A stretch of DNA of 64,000 nucleotides from a bacterium (GTDB lineage: Bacteria > Armatimonadota > JACIXR01). The DNA lies in the NCBI GenBank assembly GCA_014360495.1, contig JACIXR010000001.1:124001-188000 (forward strand), written 5' to 3'. Shown one piece after another: positions 25,854-33,404 of the stretch. A program made the position numbers and the translations under genes. Each line of letters starts with the position of its first letter. Positions within the stretch are counted from its first letter, which is position 1. The notes under the pieces are model-generated. The model saw only the letters and a program-made list of their open reading frames with translations. It did no database searches and was not told the DNA's origin.

Positions 25854-26441
25854 ATGAAAAAGGATTTGTCGGAGGAAAAAGACGAGATTTTGGTTCAAAG
25901 AAGCAAAGACGGCGATAAGGAGGCGTTTGACATCTTGGTCCAACGCTATAGAGCTTCCTTATTCAGATTTGTCTATCATTGCCTCCATAATAGGGAGGAT
26001 GCAGAGGATATTGCCCAAGAAGCATTCGTGAGGGCTTATATTTCCCTTTCTCAATTAAAAGATAATGCTCTTTTTAGAACCTGGCTTTTTAGGATAGCTC
26101 TCAATTTGATTAGGGATAACAAGAGAGCGGCGAAGCGAAATCCAACTCTCTCATTTGATTCATATGCCGAAGGTGATGATACTCATGCAGAAACAAAAGG
26201 AGATAATGTGGACCCCTCGGACGATGATAGCGAGCTCTTAGCGAGGTTGAGGACGGAAATCGCTTTATTACCAAGTGAGCTAAGAGAGGTTATCATATTG
26301 CGAGATTTACAGGGTTTTTCATATGAGGAGATTGCAAAAATGATAAATTGCCCTCTGGGAACAGTTAAATCTCGCCTTTTTTATGCCCGACAAATACTGC
26401 GAGAGAGACTCTCATCATTCTTGGGAGATGAGAAAGAATGA
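25854..26441 (+). CDS. ECF-type RNA polymerase sigma factor (RpoE-like)
   Basis: 195 residues from ATG 25854. Region 2 (about 15-85) has AFDILVQRYRASLFRFVYHC, DAEDIAQEAFVRAY and FRTWLFRIALNLIRD. An acidic linker (about 105-130) is followed by region 4 (about 135-190) with LPSELREVIILRDLQGFSYEEIAKMINCPLGTVKSRLFYAR. There is no region 1 or 3. It would direct transcription of an extracytoplasmic stress or surface regulon. The next gene, a zinc anti-sigma factor, overlaps by four bases (ATGA), a classic regulatory pair. Confidence 0.92.
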   Translation: MKKDLSEEKDEILVQRSKDGDKEAFDILVQRYRASLFRFVYHCLHNREDAEDIAQEAFVRAYISLSQLKDNALFRTWLFRIALNLIRDNKRAAKRNPTLSFDSYAEGDDTHAETKGDNVDPSDDDSELLARLRTEIALLPSELREVIILRDLQGFSYEEIAKMINCPLGTVKSRLFYARQILRERLSSFLGDEKE

Positions 26442-26887
26442 AATGTAAGAAAGCCAAATTCCTTTGTTCAGAGCTATTAGATGGCAGGCTAAGTGGCAGA
26501 AAGAGAGAAGCCTTGCTCTTGCATCTTTCCACTTGTCCTCATTGTATGAGCTTTTATAAGCAAGTTAAAAAGATTAAGGAGTTAACATCTTCTCTACCAA
26601 CTCCCGAATTGAGCCCCAATTTCAACGAGGCTGTTATGTATCGCATAGAGAGAAGCAAGGCAGGTCTTAGACCTCGCACCATTTTCCTTTTCAAAAGGAG
26701 ATTTGCTCTCTTTTTACTTCCTTTGGTTCTCATCGCTTTAGCTTTGATATCCGTGTTTCATAATAAACCCGATGAGAACGAGTTGCTGAGGAGTTATCGG
26801 AAGGAGCACTTTATATATACACTCCAAAATCCATTGATTTCCGCTGATTCAGCGGTAAAGATGCTTCTTATTTCGGGTCAAGAATGA
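26438..26887 (+). CDS. zinc-type anti-sigma factor, single-pass membrane protein
   Basis: 149 residues. The N-terminal ZAS domain has the motif H-x3-C-x2-C (HLSTCPHC, about residues 29-36) after LLDGRLSGRKREAL. One membrane segment (FALFLLPLVLIALALISVF, about 87-105) leaves about 40 residues outside. It would hold the sigma factor inactive at the membrane until a signal arrives. It overlaps both the sigma gene and the next gene by four bases, so the three products are made together. Confidence 0.88.
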   Translation: MKCKKAKFLCSELLDGRLSGRKREALLLHLSTCPHCMSFYKQVKKIKELTSSLPTPELSPNFNEAVMYRIERSKAGLRPRTIFLFKRRFALFLLPLVLIALALISVFHNKPDENELLRSYRKEHFIYTLQNPLISADSAVKMLLISGQE

Positions 26888-27810
26888 GGAAGATTCTCCT
26901 TATTATCATCGCGCTTGCTTTTGCAATTGTCTCGTTGCCCATAGATTCTTTCTCCCTTCTACGTGAATATTTTGGGAAGGGAAAGAAGGCGAGCTATATG
27001 GGTAGACAAATACAGCTTGTATATACACCAAAGGGTTATCTTAAATTTGAAGCTATCATTAAGCAAGCCCCTTCGGGTAAGACGAGGTTGGAGTTCCTCT
27101 CACCGCGACCTTTTTCGGGCTATGTCATTGTATGGGGGGAAGAAGGGGGAGCGCTTATCCCTCCTAAGAGAGGGAGGATGTCATTCCCCCGCTTCGTTCC
27201 GGCAAGAGATTTATGGGATATTCACTTGGACCTTCTCTCAAAGAGCGCCAGAGTTAGTCAGCTGGGCGAGGAGAAGGTGATTGGAAGGAAGGCGAGCGTT
27301 TTTCTCGTTAAACCCGCCTATGTAAAAGGGGGATACTACAAACTTTGGGTAGATAAGGCAACGGGAATTCGTCTTAAAACAGAGCGCTATTCTCCTTCTG
27401 GCAAGCTTTTATTCTCCATATCGCTGGTTTCACTTCAGCTCAATCCGTCTTTAAAAGAGGAAGAGTTCGAGGTTCCAGGCTTTAGGACAGAGTCAAGAAA
27501 CTATTCGCTTGAAGAAATGGAAAAGCTTCTTCACTTTCGCCCGCTTCTTCCCACTTATATCCCTCCCGGCTACAAAATCCTCCACAAAAGACCTTTCATG
27601 GACAGAAGGTGGAAAGGAGTTATTATCCATTTAACAGATGGATTGAACCCAATAACAATTATGGAAACGTTCAGTCCACGTAGACATCTAAATGCTCCTA
27701 TCCCTTCCCAGCCCGAAATCGTTTTTCTCAACATACAGGGATACAGCGTTTTCCTCACTGGCAATGTGGATAGAGAGGTCTTGGAGAAAGTGGGGCGCTC
27801 TCTTAAATAA
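26884..27810 (+). CDS. RseB/MucB-like periplasmic sensor (LolA-like fold)
   Basis: 308 residues with a signal peptide (LLIIIALAFAIVSLP). The N-terminal domain has a LolA/LppX-like beta half-barrel (KTRLEFLSPRPFSGYVIVW, ASVFLVKPAY, YYKLWVDKATGIRLKTERY), as in RseB. The C-terminal part from about 210 (LLPTYIPPGYKILHKRPF) resembles the second RseB/DUF4367-type domain. RseB family members bind mislocalised lipoproteins or lipopolysaccharide and protect the anti-sigma factor from proteolysis. Position directly after the anti-sigma gene supports that role. Confidence 0.75.
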   Translation: MRKILLIIIALAFAIVSLPIDSFSLLREYFGKGKKASYMGRQIQLVYTPKGYLKFEAIIKQAPSGKTRLEFLSPRPFSGYVIVWGEEGGALIPPKRGRMSFPRFVPARDLWDIHLDLLSKSARVSQLGEEKVIGRKASVFLVKPAYVKGGYYKLWVDKATGIRLKTERYSPSGKLLFSISLVSLQLNPSLKEEEFEVPGFRTESRNYSLEEMEKLLHFRPLLPTYIPPGYKILHKRPFMDRRWKGVIIHLTDGLNPITIMETFSPRRHLNAPIPSQPEIVFLNIQGYSVFLTGNVDREVLEKVGRSLK

Positions 27811-27812
27811 AG

Positions 27813-28856
27813 ATGACGAGGGAAGTTAGAATAGGGAATATAAAAATTGGCGGTGGGAACCCCATAGCGGTGCAATCTATGACTCGTTCCCCCACCAAGG
27901 ATGTTAGTAAGGTAGTTGAAGAGATAAAGAGGTTTGAAATGGCAGGCTGTGAAATAGTGAGGGTGGCTGTGCCGGATGAGGAATCAGCCGAGGCAATTGA
28001 AGAAATTAAGGAAAAAATTTCCATTCCTTTAGTGGCTGATATCCATTTCAATTGGCGTCTCGCATTGATAGCTTTGGAGAAGGGAGCGGACAAGATAAGG
28101 ATAAATCCGGGGACAATTGGAAGTAAGGAGGGTGTAAGAGAGATAGTAAAAGCGGCAAAGGATAGGGGAGTCCCGATTCGCATTGGTGTCAATGCAGGCT
28201 CGCTTCCCAAGGATATTTTGATAAAATATAAAGGCTCAATTCCAGAAGCTATGGTGGAGTCAGCGATTAGGGAGGTAGAAATACTTGAGGAAGAAGGATT
28301 TCAGGATATAGTTGTCTCCTTAAAGGCATTTGACATTCCCACAACTGTTTCAGCTTATGAGCGATTTTCTCAATTAAGGGATTATCCCTTGCACATAGGT
28401 ATAACTGAAGCGGGACCTATGCCAGAAGGGGCTATAAGGTCTGCAGTGGGCTTGGGTATTCTTTTGAGCAAGGGAATTGGGGACACTATTAGGGTATCTT
28501 TAACGGCTGACGGGGTGAAGGAAGTAGAGGTAGCTTGGGAGATATTGAGCAGTTTAAATGTAAGGAAGAGGGGATATATAATAGTTTCCTGTCCTATGTG
28601 CGCTAGGTGCTCTGTGCCTTTAATAGAGATAGCGGAGAGGGTAAAGGAGAAATTAAGGGCACTTCCTCCGCGCCCCATAAAGGTCGCGGTTATGGGATGT
28701 GAGGTAAATGGACCAGGGGAAGCAAGGGACGCGGATATAGGATTGGCATTTGGGAAGACAGGAGCAGTGTTGTTTGTTAAAGGAAATGCGATAAAGAGTA
28801 TAGCTTTCCCGAGGGCGATAGAGGAATTTCTTGAAGAGCTCATGAAATTAGTATAA
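27813..28856 (+). CDS. ispG: 4-hydroxy-3-methylbut-2-enyl-diphosphate synthase IspG (GcpE)
   Basis: 347 residues, the usual size of the bacterial two-domain enzyme. The TIM-barrel domain has GGGNPIAVQSMTRSPTKD and LVADIHFNWRLAL, with KIRINPGTIG. The C-terminal [4Fe-4S] domain has the cysteine ligands in SCPMCARC and GCEVNGPGEARDADIG. It makes HMBPP from MEcPP in the non-mevalonate isoprenoid pathway. It begins two bases after the sensor gene, so it is carried on the stress-sigma mRNA, an unusual place for an isoprenoid gene. A strong hairpin terminator follows. Confidence 0.95.
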   Translation: MTREVRIGNIKIGGGNPIAVQSMTRSPTKDVSKVVEEIKRFEMAGCEIVRVAVPDEESAEAIEEIKEKISIPLVADIHFNWRLALIALEKGADKIRINPGTIGSKEGVREIVKAAKDRGVPIRIGVNAGSLPKDILIKYKGSIPEAMVESAIREVEILEEEGFQDIVVSLKAFDIPTTVSAYERFSQLRDYPLHIGITEAGPMPEGAIRSAVGLGILLSKGIGDTIRVSLTADGVKEVEVAWEILSSLNVRKRGYIIVSCPMCARCSVPLIEIAERVKEKLRALPPRPIKVAVMGCEVNGPGEARDADIGLAFGKTGAVLFVKGNAIKSIAFPRAIEEFLEELMKLV

Positions 28857-28870
28857 AAGCAAGTGATAAT

Positions 28871-28908
28871 AAAAAGGAGGGGCGACTATTGGGTCGCCCC
28901 TCCTTTTT
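28871..28908. terminator. bidirectional rho-independent terminator
   Basis: Perfect 16-bp stem, arms 28871-28886 and 28893-28908, loop of six bases, with A-tract and T-tract flanks. It lies between the convergent ispG and pilQ genes and can stop transcription from both sides. Confidence 0.9.
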
Positions 28909-28940
28909 ATTATTACTTTGCTTAGCTACCTACCTACCTC

Positions 28941-30674
28941 TTAAGGGGTGGGCGCTCCTCCGGCTGCACCTCCTGTAGAAGGAGTTACAACTGCTCCAAC
29001 AGTCCTACTGGGTTCCTCCAAGATGCGCGGTGTGAGGAATATCAAGAGCTCGCTCTCGGTCGTTGTCTGCGTTTGTCCCTTAAACAAACCTCCGATGAGT
29101 GGCAAATCCGAGAGGAAGGGAACCTTTACATTCTGAGTGCTTATGTTCTTGCGCACTAGACCACCGATAACCAAAGTTTCTCCGCTCATTACTCTTGCTA
29201 TCGTATCCATATCCCTTGTGCTCGTTTGAGGTAGGCTTCCAGTGGGACCGGTAACGAAGCCCACAACATCGGAGACGCTCGGCGTAATATAACAAGTAAC
29301 TGAGCCGTCGCCGTTTATTGTTGGGGTCACTGTCAAAGTGGTTCCCACGCTTATCATATCGGGAACCCATGTTGTTTGTGTTCCACCGAATTGAGTTAGG
29401 GTTGTTTCTGGATACCAATAGGGAATATCTTGTGTTACGGAAATATAAGCTGGGTAGTTGTTGTAGGTGGTAACTCTTGGGGCATTGACCAATCTTGCTT
29501 TACCCTCTTTCATTAGAGCAGCGAGCTGAGCTCTAACGCGAGGTGTTGTGTAGCCTATAACTAAGGTTGAACCTGTTCCGGGGGACATCCCTTGTCCAGT
29601 GACTGTTGTCTCGTTATTTGTTAGCATCCAATCTATACCCAAGCTCTTTGTAACATCGGTGCTTATCTCAACGAATTCAGCGGTTATCTCCACCTGCCGG
29701 ACGGGAACATCCAGAAGTTGGAGGAGCTTCTTGAACTGTTCTATTCCTTCGGGCGTACCGATAACGATGAGGGCGTTGTCGGGCTCATAGGGGATGATGT
29801 TGTAAACGCCGGGGACAAAAGACATAAGACCATAACCATATCCTCCATAACCTCCTATTCCACCAACTCCACCTATACCGGGAGCATAACCGCCAACGCC
29901 ACCGATTCCGGGGGCATATCCTCCAACTCCTACCCCACCGGGAAATCCGCCAATGCCACCTCCAAAGCCGCCGATACCGCCCCTAACTCCGCCGATGCCA
30001 CCAGCAAAGCCACCCATACCTCGTCCACCAAACTGGGCAAACCCTCCCTGAATAGGGGAACTTTCTGTTTCCTCCTTAGAGCGTCCAAAGCTGGGAGCGA
30101 GAGGACCTCTCCCTTTCCTTTCCGCGCCCTGGAAGAAAGCAAATGGGCGACGAGCAGTAGTAGCCCCTAATAGGGCAGCGATATCCCTAGGATGAGCATA
30201 TTTTAGGACAAACTTTTCCGACTCAATTCGGGTGGGAGCTTGGGGAGTAGTGGGAGTTTCAGGTGGAGGAGTTGGTTGAACTACTTCTTTTGGGGTGGTT
30301 TGTTCTTCCTTCGGCTCGGGGCGAGGCTCTGCGCTTATCACGTACACATCTCCTTCCTTATACCAGTAAAGTCCATTGGCTTGGACGATATTCTGAAGCG
30401 CTTTTTCCAGAGGGACATCGTAGAGCGTTGCCGTTATCTTCTTGTTTATTTTGTCCCTGTCGGCGATGATGATGTTCGTCTTGCTTTCCTTCATCAATAT
30501 ACGAACGACTTCGCAGAGATCGGCATCTTGAACCTCCAAGGTAACGAGGTTCCGCCCCGCTTCGTTGGGCGTTGTTTGTTCTTTCGCCAGCAACTGCAGC
30601 GGCAAGGCTACAAAGATAAGGAGCGCTGTTAAAATAAAGGCGCCCCGCTTCAGAAAAGAGTGCATAAAAATCAC
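28941..30674 (-). CDS. pilQ: type IV pilus secretin PilQ
   Basis: 577 residues; signal peptide to about residue 30. The N-terminal STN/N0 domain (about 43-115: VTLEVQDADLCEVVRILMKES) is followed by a Pro-rich linker and a second ring-building domain interrupted by about 75 residues of Gly-rich repeats (GGIGGFGGGIGGFPGG). The secretin core follows (VPVRQVEITAEFVEIS, GETLVIGGLVRKN, VPFLSDLPLIGGLFKG, ELLIFLTPRI). It forms the outer-membrane pore through which the pilus leaves. It is the last gene of the pilus operon. The long glycine linker is not usual in well-studied PilQ proteins. Confidence 0.9.
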   Translation of the reverse strand: MIFMHSFLKRGAFILTALLIFVALPLQLLAKEQTTPNEAGRNLVTLEVQDADLCEVVRILMKESKTNIIIADRDKINKKITATLYDVPLEKALQNIVQANGLYWYKEGDVYVISAEPRPEPKEEQTTPKEVVQPTPPPETPTTPQAPTRIESEKFVLKYAHPRDIAALLGATTARRPFAFFQGAERKGRGPLAPSFGRSKEETESSPIQGGFAQFGGRGMGGFAGGIGGVRGGIGGFGGGIGGFPGGVGVGGYAPGIGGVGGYAPGIGGVGGIGGYGGYGYGLMSFVPGVYNIIPYEPDNALIVIGTPEGIEQFKKLLQLLDVPVRQVEITAEFVEISTDVTKSLGIDWMLTNNETTVTGQGMSPGTGSTLVIGYTTPRVRAQLAALMKEGKARLVNAPRVTTYNNYPAYISVTQDIPYWYPETTLTQFGGTQTTWVPDMISVGTTLTVTPTINGDGSVTCYITPSVSDVVGFVTGPTGSLPQTSTRDMDTIARVMSGETLVIGGLVRKNISTQNVKVPFLSDLPLIGGLFKGQTQTTTESELLIFLTPRILEEPSRTVGAVVTPSTGGAAGGAPTP

Positions 30675-30746
30675 CCTCCCTTTCGCTGAGAGAATTAACT
30701 GCTTACTTTATCTTAAAGAGCTTCCGATATTTTGGCAAGGGAAAAA

Positions 30747-31535
30747 TCAATATCTGCGGCTATAACCGCCGCCGGTATATCCGCCTCTACCACCAGTGTA
30801 TCCGCTTCTACCACCAGTGTATCCGCCTCTACCACCAGTGTATCCGCCCCTGCCTCCGGTGTATCCACCCCTGCCGCCGGTGTATCCACCTCTACCACCT
30901 GTATAGCCACCATATCCACCATAGCCTCCGTATCCGCCGTAACCACCATATCCGCCGTAACCACCGTAGCCACCATAACCGCCATAACCACCGTAGCCAC
31001 CATAGCCACCATAACCACCGTAGCCACCGTAGCCACCATAGCCATATCCACCATATATAACAGTCAAGATATCGTAGATGGTCGCATACTGGAGGTTAAT
31101 CTTATCGTAGGTGATATTGGAGGGGAGAGTTGTAGTGGCGGTGGTGGTTGTTGTTGTCATCCCTCCTTGGGGGAACTGGAACGGTTGGGTCCACTGTTGG
31201 AAGCCTGGGGCGATGGTCCGCTGCTTAATCGTGTAGTTATTTTCCCCCATGGGTTCAGCTACGAGGTAGTCTCCCAGAATGGCTTTCAGTGCTTGGTCAA
31301 AATCTACATTCTGCAAGCTGAGGGATATTAGGTCATTGAAACGGCGGGCGGAGGAATCTATGTTAATTCCTTTGCCTGCTGCTTTCAGAAGGTTCTCCAG
31401 TGCGGTGAGCCTGGGAACATCCCTCAATTCCAAGGAGACCTTGTTGTCGGGCTGGATCTCTATGTTTTGCTGAGCGACCAGCATCGCAGTGGCACAGAGA
31501 AACAGCATAACAAGGGCAACTCTTGTTAGACGCAT
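30747..31535 (-). CDS. secreted STN-domain protein with Gly-Gly-Tyr and TGGRGGY repeats
   Basis: 262 residues; signal peptide (VALVMLFLCATAMLVAQ). Residues about 25-100 form an STN domain like the one in PilQ (VSLELRDVPRLTALENLLKA, ISLSLQNVDFDQALKAIL). A Thr stretch and INLQYATIYDILTVIYGG follow, then about 14 GGY units and about seven TGGRGGY units to the end. AAGGAGGTGAAAA precedes the ATG. Placed between the pilP-like gene and pilQ, it is probably a periplasmic partner of the secretin. The function of the repeat tail is unknown; such tails can self-associate. Confidence 0.8.
   Translation of the reverse strand: MRLTRVALVMLFLCATAMLVAQQNIEIQPDNKVSLELRDVPRLTALENLLKAAGKGINIDSSARRFNDLISLSLQNVDFDQALKAILGDYLVAEPMGENNYTIKQRTIAPGFQQWTQPFQFPQGGMTTTTTTATTTLPSNITYDKINLQYATIYDILTVIYGGYGYGGYGGYGGYGGYGGYGGYGGYGGYGGYGGYGGYGGYGGYGGYGGYTGGRGGYTGGRGGYTGGRGGYTGGRGGYTGGRSGYTGGRGGYTGGGYSRRY
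30760..31057. repeat. coding tandem repeats (9-bp and 21-bp units)
   Basis: On the minus strand, 31057 to about 30906 is a run of nine-base GGNGGNTAN units, and about 30905-30760 holds 21-base units coding TGGRGGY. Codon choice varies between copies, so the protein repeat is older than the last DNA-level copying, but the array is still prone to slippage and copy-number change. Confidence 0.8.
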
Positions 31536-31630
31536 TTATATTTTCACCTCCTTTTTAATTTTATTCTTATTTGATTTTGTAAGCAACATCTTTTTCCATA
31601 TATTTAGACGAATTTTCCAGCTATGTTGTT

Positions 31631-32527
31631 TCATTGCCTTATTAATCTTTGCCCCTGCCCGGGCATCCCTGGCATCCCCGACCCTGGCATCATTCCGGGC
31701 GTACCCCCCATCCCTGGCATACCCGGCATCATCCCTGGCATACCCGGCATCATCCCTGTCCCCGGCATCATCCCTGTCCCCGGCATCATCCCTGTCGCCG
31801 GCATCATTCCAGGCATCCCTCCCATCCCGGTCCTTCCTGCTGCAGCTGTCGCTCCCTTCATTTCAACTACTGCTTCCTCTCCTTCTTCGCTTTTCAATAT
31901 CACCTTGTCGGCTTCTATCCTCTCCACAGTCAAACCATCTACAGCATCTCCGGGACTTACGATTATCATCTGCCCGTTGGTTCTCTCCAAGAGGGCATAT
32001 ACGCCCTTAGCTATGGCTATACCGGCCATTCTTCTGAATGGAACTTGGACTATGGCAGTGGTAGGCATAGGGGCGGTGGGAGGAGTGAGGCGGGGGGGAG
32101 GGACGATGTCTACCCTTTTCATCTCCTCCACGAGCTGCTTGGGGATGGGAATTTCAAAGGGGTCGGCACGGGAGGGTTCTTTGGGAGGTCCGGCGGGAAC
32201 TTTTCTCGTTTGTGTGGGGGTTTCACCCTGTCCTGTCATACCGCCTGCTCCCATTGGAGCACTTCCTCCCATTCCCATCATCATACCCATAGGACCCATA
32301 CCTGGCATGCCTCCTGTGGGCGCACCACCTCCGCCTGGCATATTCCCTCCCATCATCCCCATCATTCCCATCATCGGAACTGGAGGTCTACCACCACCTG
32401 CGGGCTTCCTTAAGAAAACGAGGAGCACAATCGCTATAATGACAACAGCAAGGATTCCACCTACTATCAGCTGGGTTCTTCTATCGCTGAAGTCAATATT
32501 TATGTTTCTCAATTTTTGTAATGCCAT
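31631..32527 (-). CDS. pilP: PilP-like pilus assembly protein with Met-Gly-Pro-rich segments
   Basis: 298 residues. A membrane anchor (LIVGGILAVVIIAIVLLVFL, about 20-40) is followed by a Met/Gly/Pro-rich linker, then SRADPFEIPIP and a PilP/GspC-type homology domain (about 165-230: MAGIAIAKGVYALLERTNGQ, VSPGDAVDGLTVERIEADKV). A second Met-Pro-Gly repeat tail (PGMMPGTGMMPG) runs to the end. PilP links the inner-membrane PilN/O complex to PilQ in the periplasm. Classical PilP is a lipoprotein; here a membrane helix replaces the lipid anchor. Gene order supports the call. Confidence 0.75.
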   Translation of the reverse strand: MALQKLRNINIDFSDRRTQLIVGGILAVVIIAIVLLVFLRKPAGGGRPPVPMMGMMGMMGGNMPGGGGAPTGGMPGMGPMGMMMGMGGSAPMGAGGMTGQGETPTQTRKVPAGPPKEPSRADPFEIPIPKQLVEEMKRVDIVPPPRLTPPTAPMPTTAIVQVPFRRMAGIAIAKGVYALLERTNGQMIIVSPGDAVDGLTVERIEADKVILKSEEGEEAVVEMKGATAAAGRTGMGGMPGMMPATGMMPGTGMMPGTGMMPGMPGMMPGMPGMGGTPGMMPGSGMPGMPGQGQRLIRQ

Positions 32528-32546
32528 CTAAATCACCTCTTTTCCT

Positions 32547-33404
32547 TTATCTTGTTCTTCCTCCCATCATACCACCGCCTGCTGGCATATTGCCACCCAT
32601 AGCGGCTCCACCGCCTGCTGGCATATTCCCTCCCATTGGCGTTCCTCCTCCACCCATTGGTCCCTTCATTGTTCCCACCATTGGTGGCATACTGCCTCCA
32701 CCCATCATCCCGGGCATGCCCATCATCCCCGGCATACCCATCATTCCTGTAGGCGCTGCGCCAGCTGCTGGAGCAGGTGCAACCTCACCACCCTTAGGGA
32801 AATAATAAACGGTCAATGGGAAGGAGGCGGTAACGGGACTAGGACCGGTTATGCTGAGGCTGGGTAGGAGCGCTACGCGAGGGAATTTCGGCATCTTATT
32901 TCTAAGGAAATTGAGGAGAGCGGGGAAGGAAGCCATTACGGAGTAATTGCCGAGACTAATGGTGTAAATATCAGAGGGAATGGCGGAGGGGTCAGTTGGT
33001 GGAGGGGAAACCTGAACCGGATTGAGGAGGATGACGCCGGAATTCTTAAAGAAATCCTCTACCTTTTTGCCAAGCACCTTGTTGTGCTCAGTCCATAGGG
33101 TGAACATAGCCTTCATTCTATCTTTTAGGTCTATGGGAATCATTTTTGTTTTCTCATAATAAGCTAGTTTTGCTTCCTCTTTTACTTTTTCCTCTTTCGC
33201 TTTCTTAAGGTCTGCTTCTGCTTGTGGTCTTTGATTAACTATCGCTTGTGTATCTTGCAGTTGCTTTTGAAGGGCAGAGAGCGTTCTATAACTGGGGCGG
33301 ACTAGGAGGAAGAACATTGCTCCTGCAAATATGATGAATGCCAACAGCCCAGCAATTAGAACCTGTTGTCTTGTTAGCCTCTCTAACCTTATCATCATAA
33401 TCAC
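32547..33404 (-). CDS. pilO: type IV pilus assembly protein PilO
   Basis: 285 residues. One N-terminal membrane helix (VLIAGLLAFIIFAGAMFFLLV) is followed by a coiled coil (about 40-85), a periplasmic ferredoxin-like domain (about 90-205, YSVMASFPALLNFLRN) and a Met/Gly/Pro-rich tail of about 75 residues with repeats such as GMPGMMGMPGMMG. PilO pairs with PilN in the alignment complex of the pilus machine. Its start overlaps the end of pilN by four bases. The tail is absent from classical PilO. Confidence 0.85.
   Translation of the reverse strand: MIMMIRLERLTRQQVLIAGLLAFIIFAGAMFFLLVRPSYRTLSALQKQLQDTQAIVNQRPQAEADLKKAKEEKVKEEAKLAYYEKTKMIPIDLKDRMKAMFTLWTEHNKVLGKKVEDFFKNSGVILLNPVQVSPPPTDPSAIPSDIYTISLGNYSVMASFPALLNFLRNKMPKFPRVALLPSLSITGPSPVTASFPLTVYYFPKGGEVAPAPAAGAAPTGMMGMPGMMGMPGMMGGGSMPPMVGTMKGPMGGGGTPMGGNMPAGGGAAMGGNMPAGGGMMGGRTR

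Noticed and set aside
28382-28843. Minus-strand ORF of 153 codons inside ispG.
   Set aside because: Pure antisense of the Fe-S domain of IspG.
30900-31060. Regular short repeats that could suggest a CRISPR array.
   Set aside because: Units are 9 bases without spacers and code a Gly-Gly-Tyr protein tail in a clear reading frame.
30732-31331. Plus-strand Ser/Thr/Val/Ala repeat ORF of 199 codons.
   Set aside because: Mirror image of the Gly-Tyr repeats; no ribosome site or family.
31623-32531. Long plus-strand ORF (302 codons) across the pilP-like gene, rich in Pro and Ile.
   Set aside because: It is the antisense of Met-Gly-Pro repeat codons; the minus-strand gene has ribosome site, domain and operon support.
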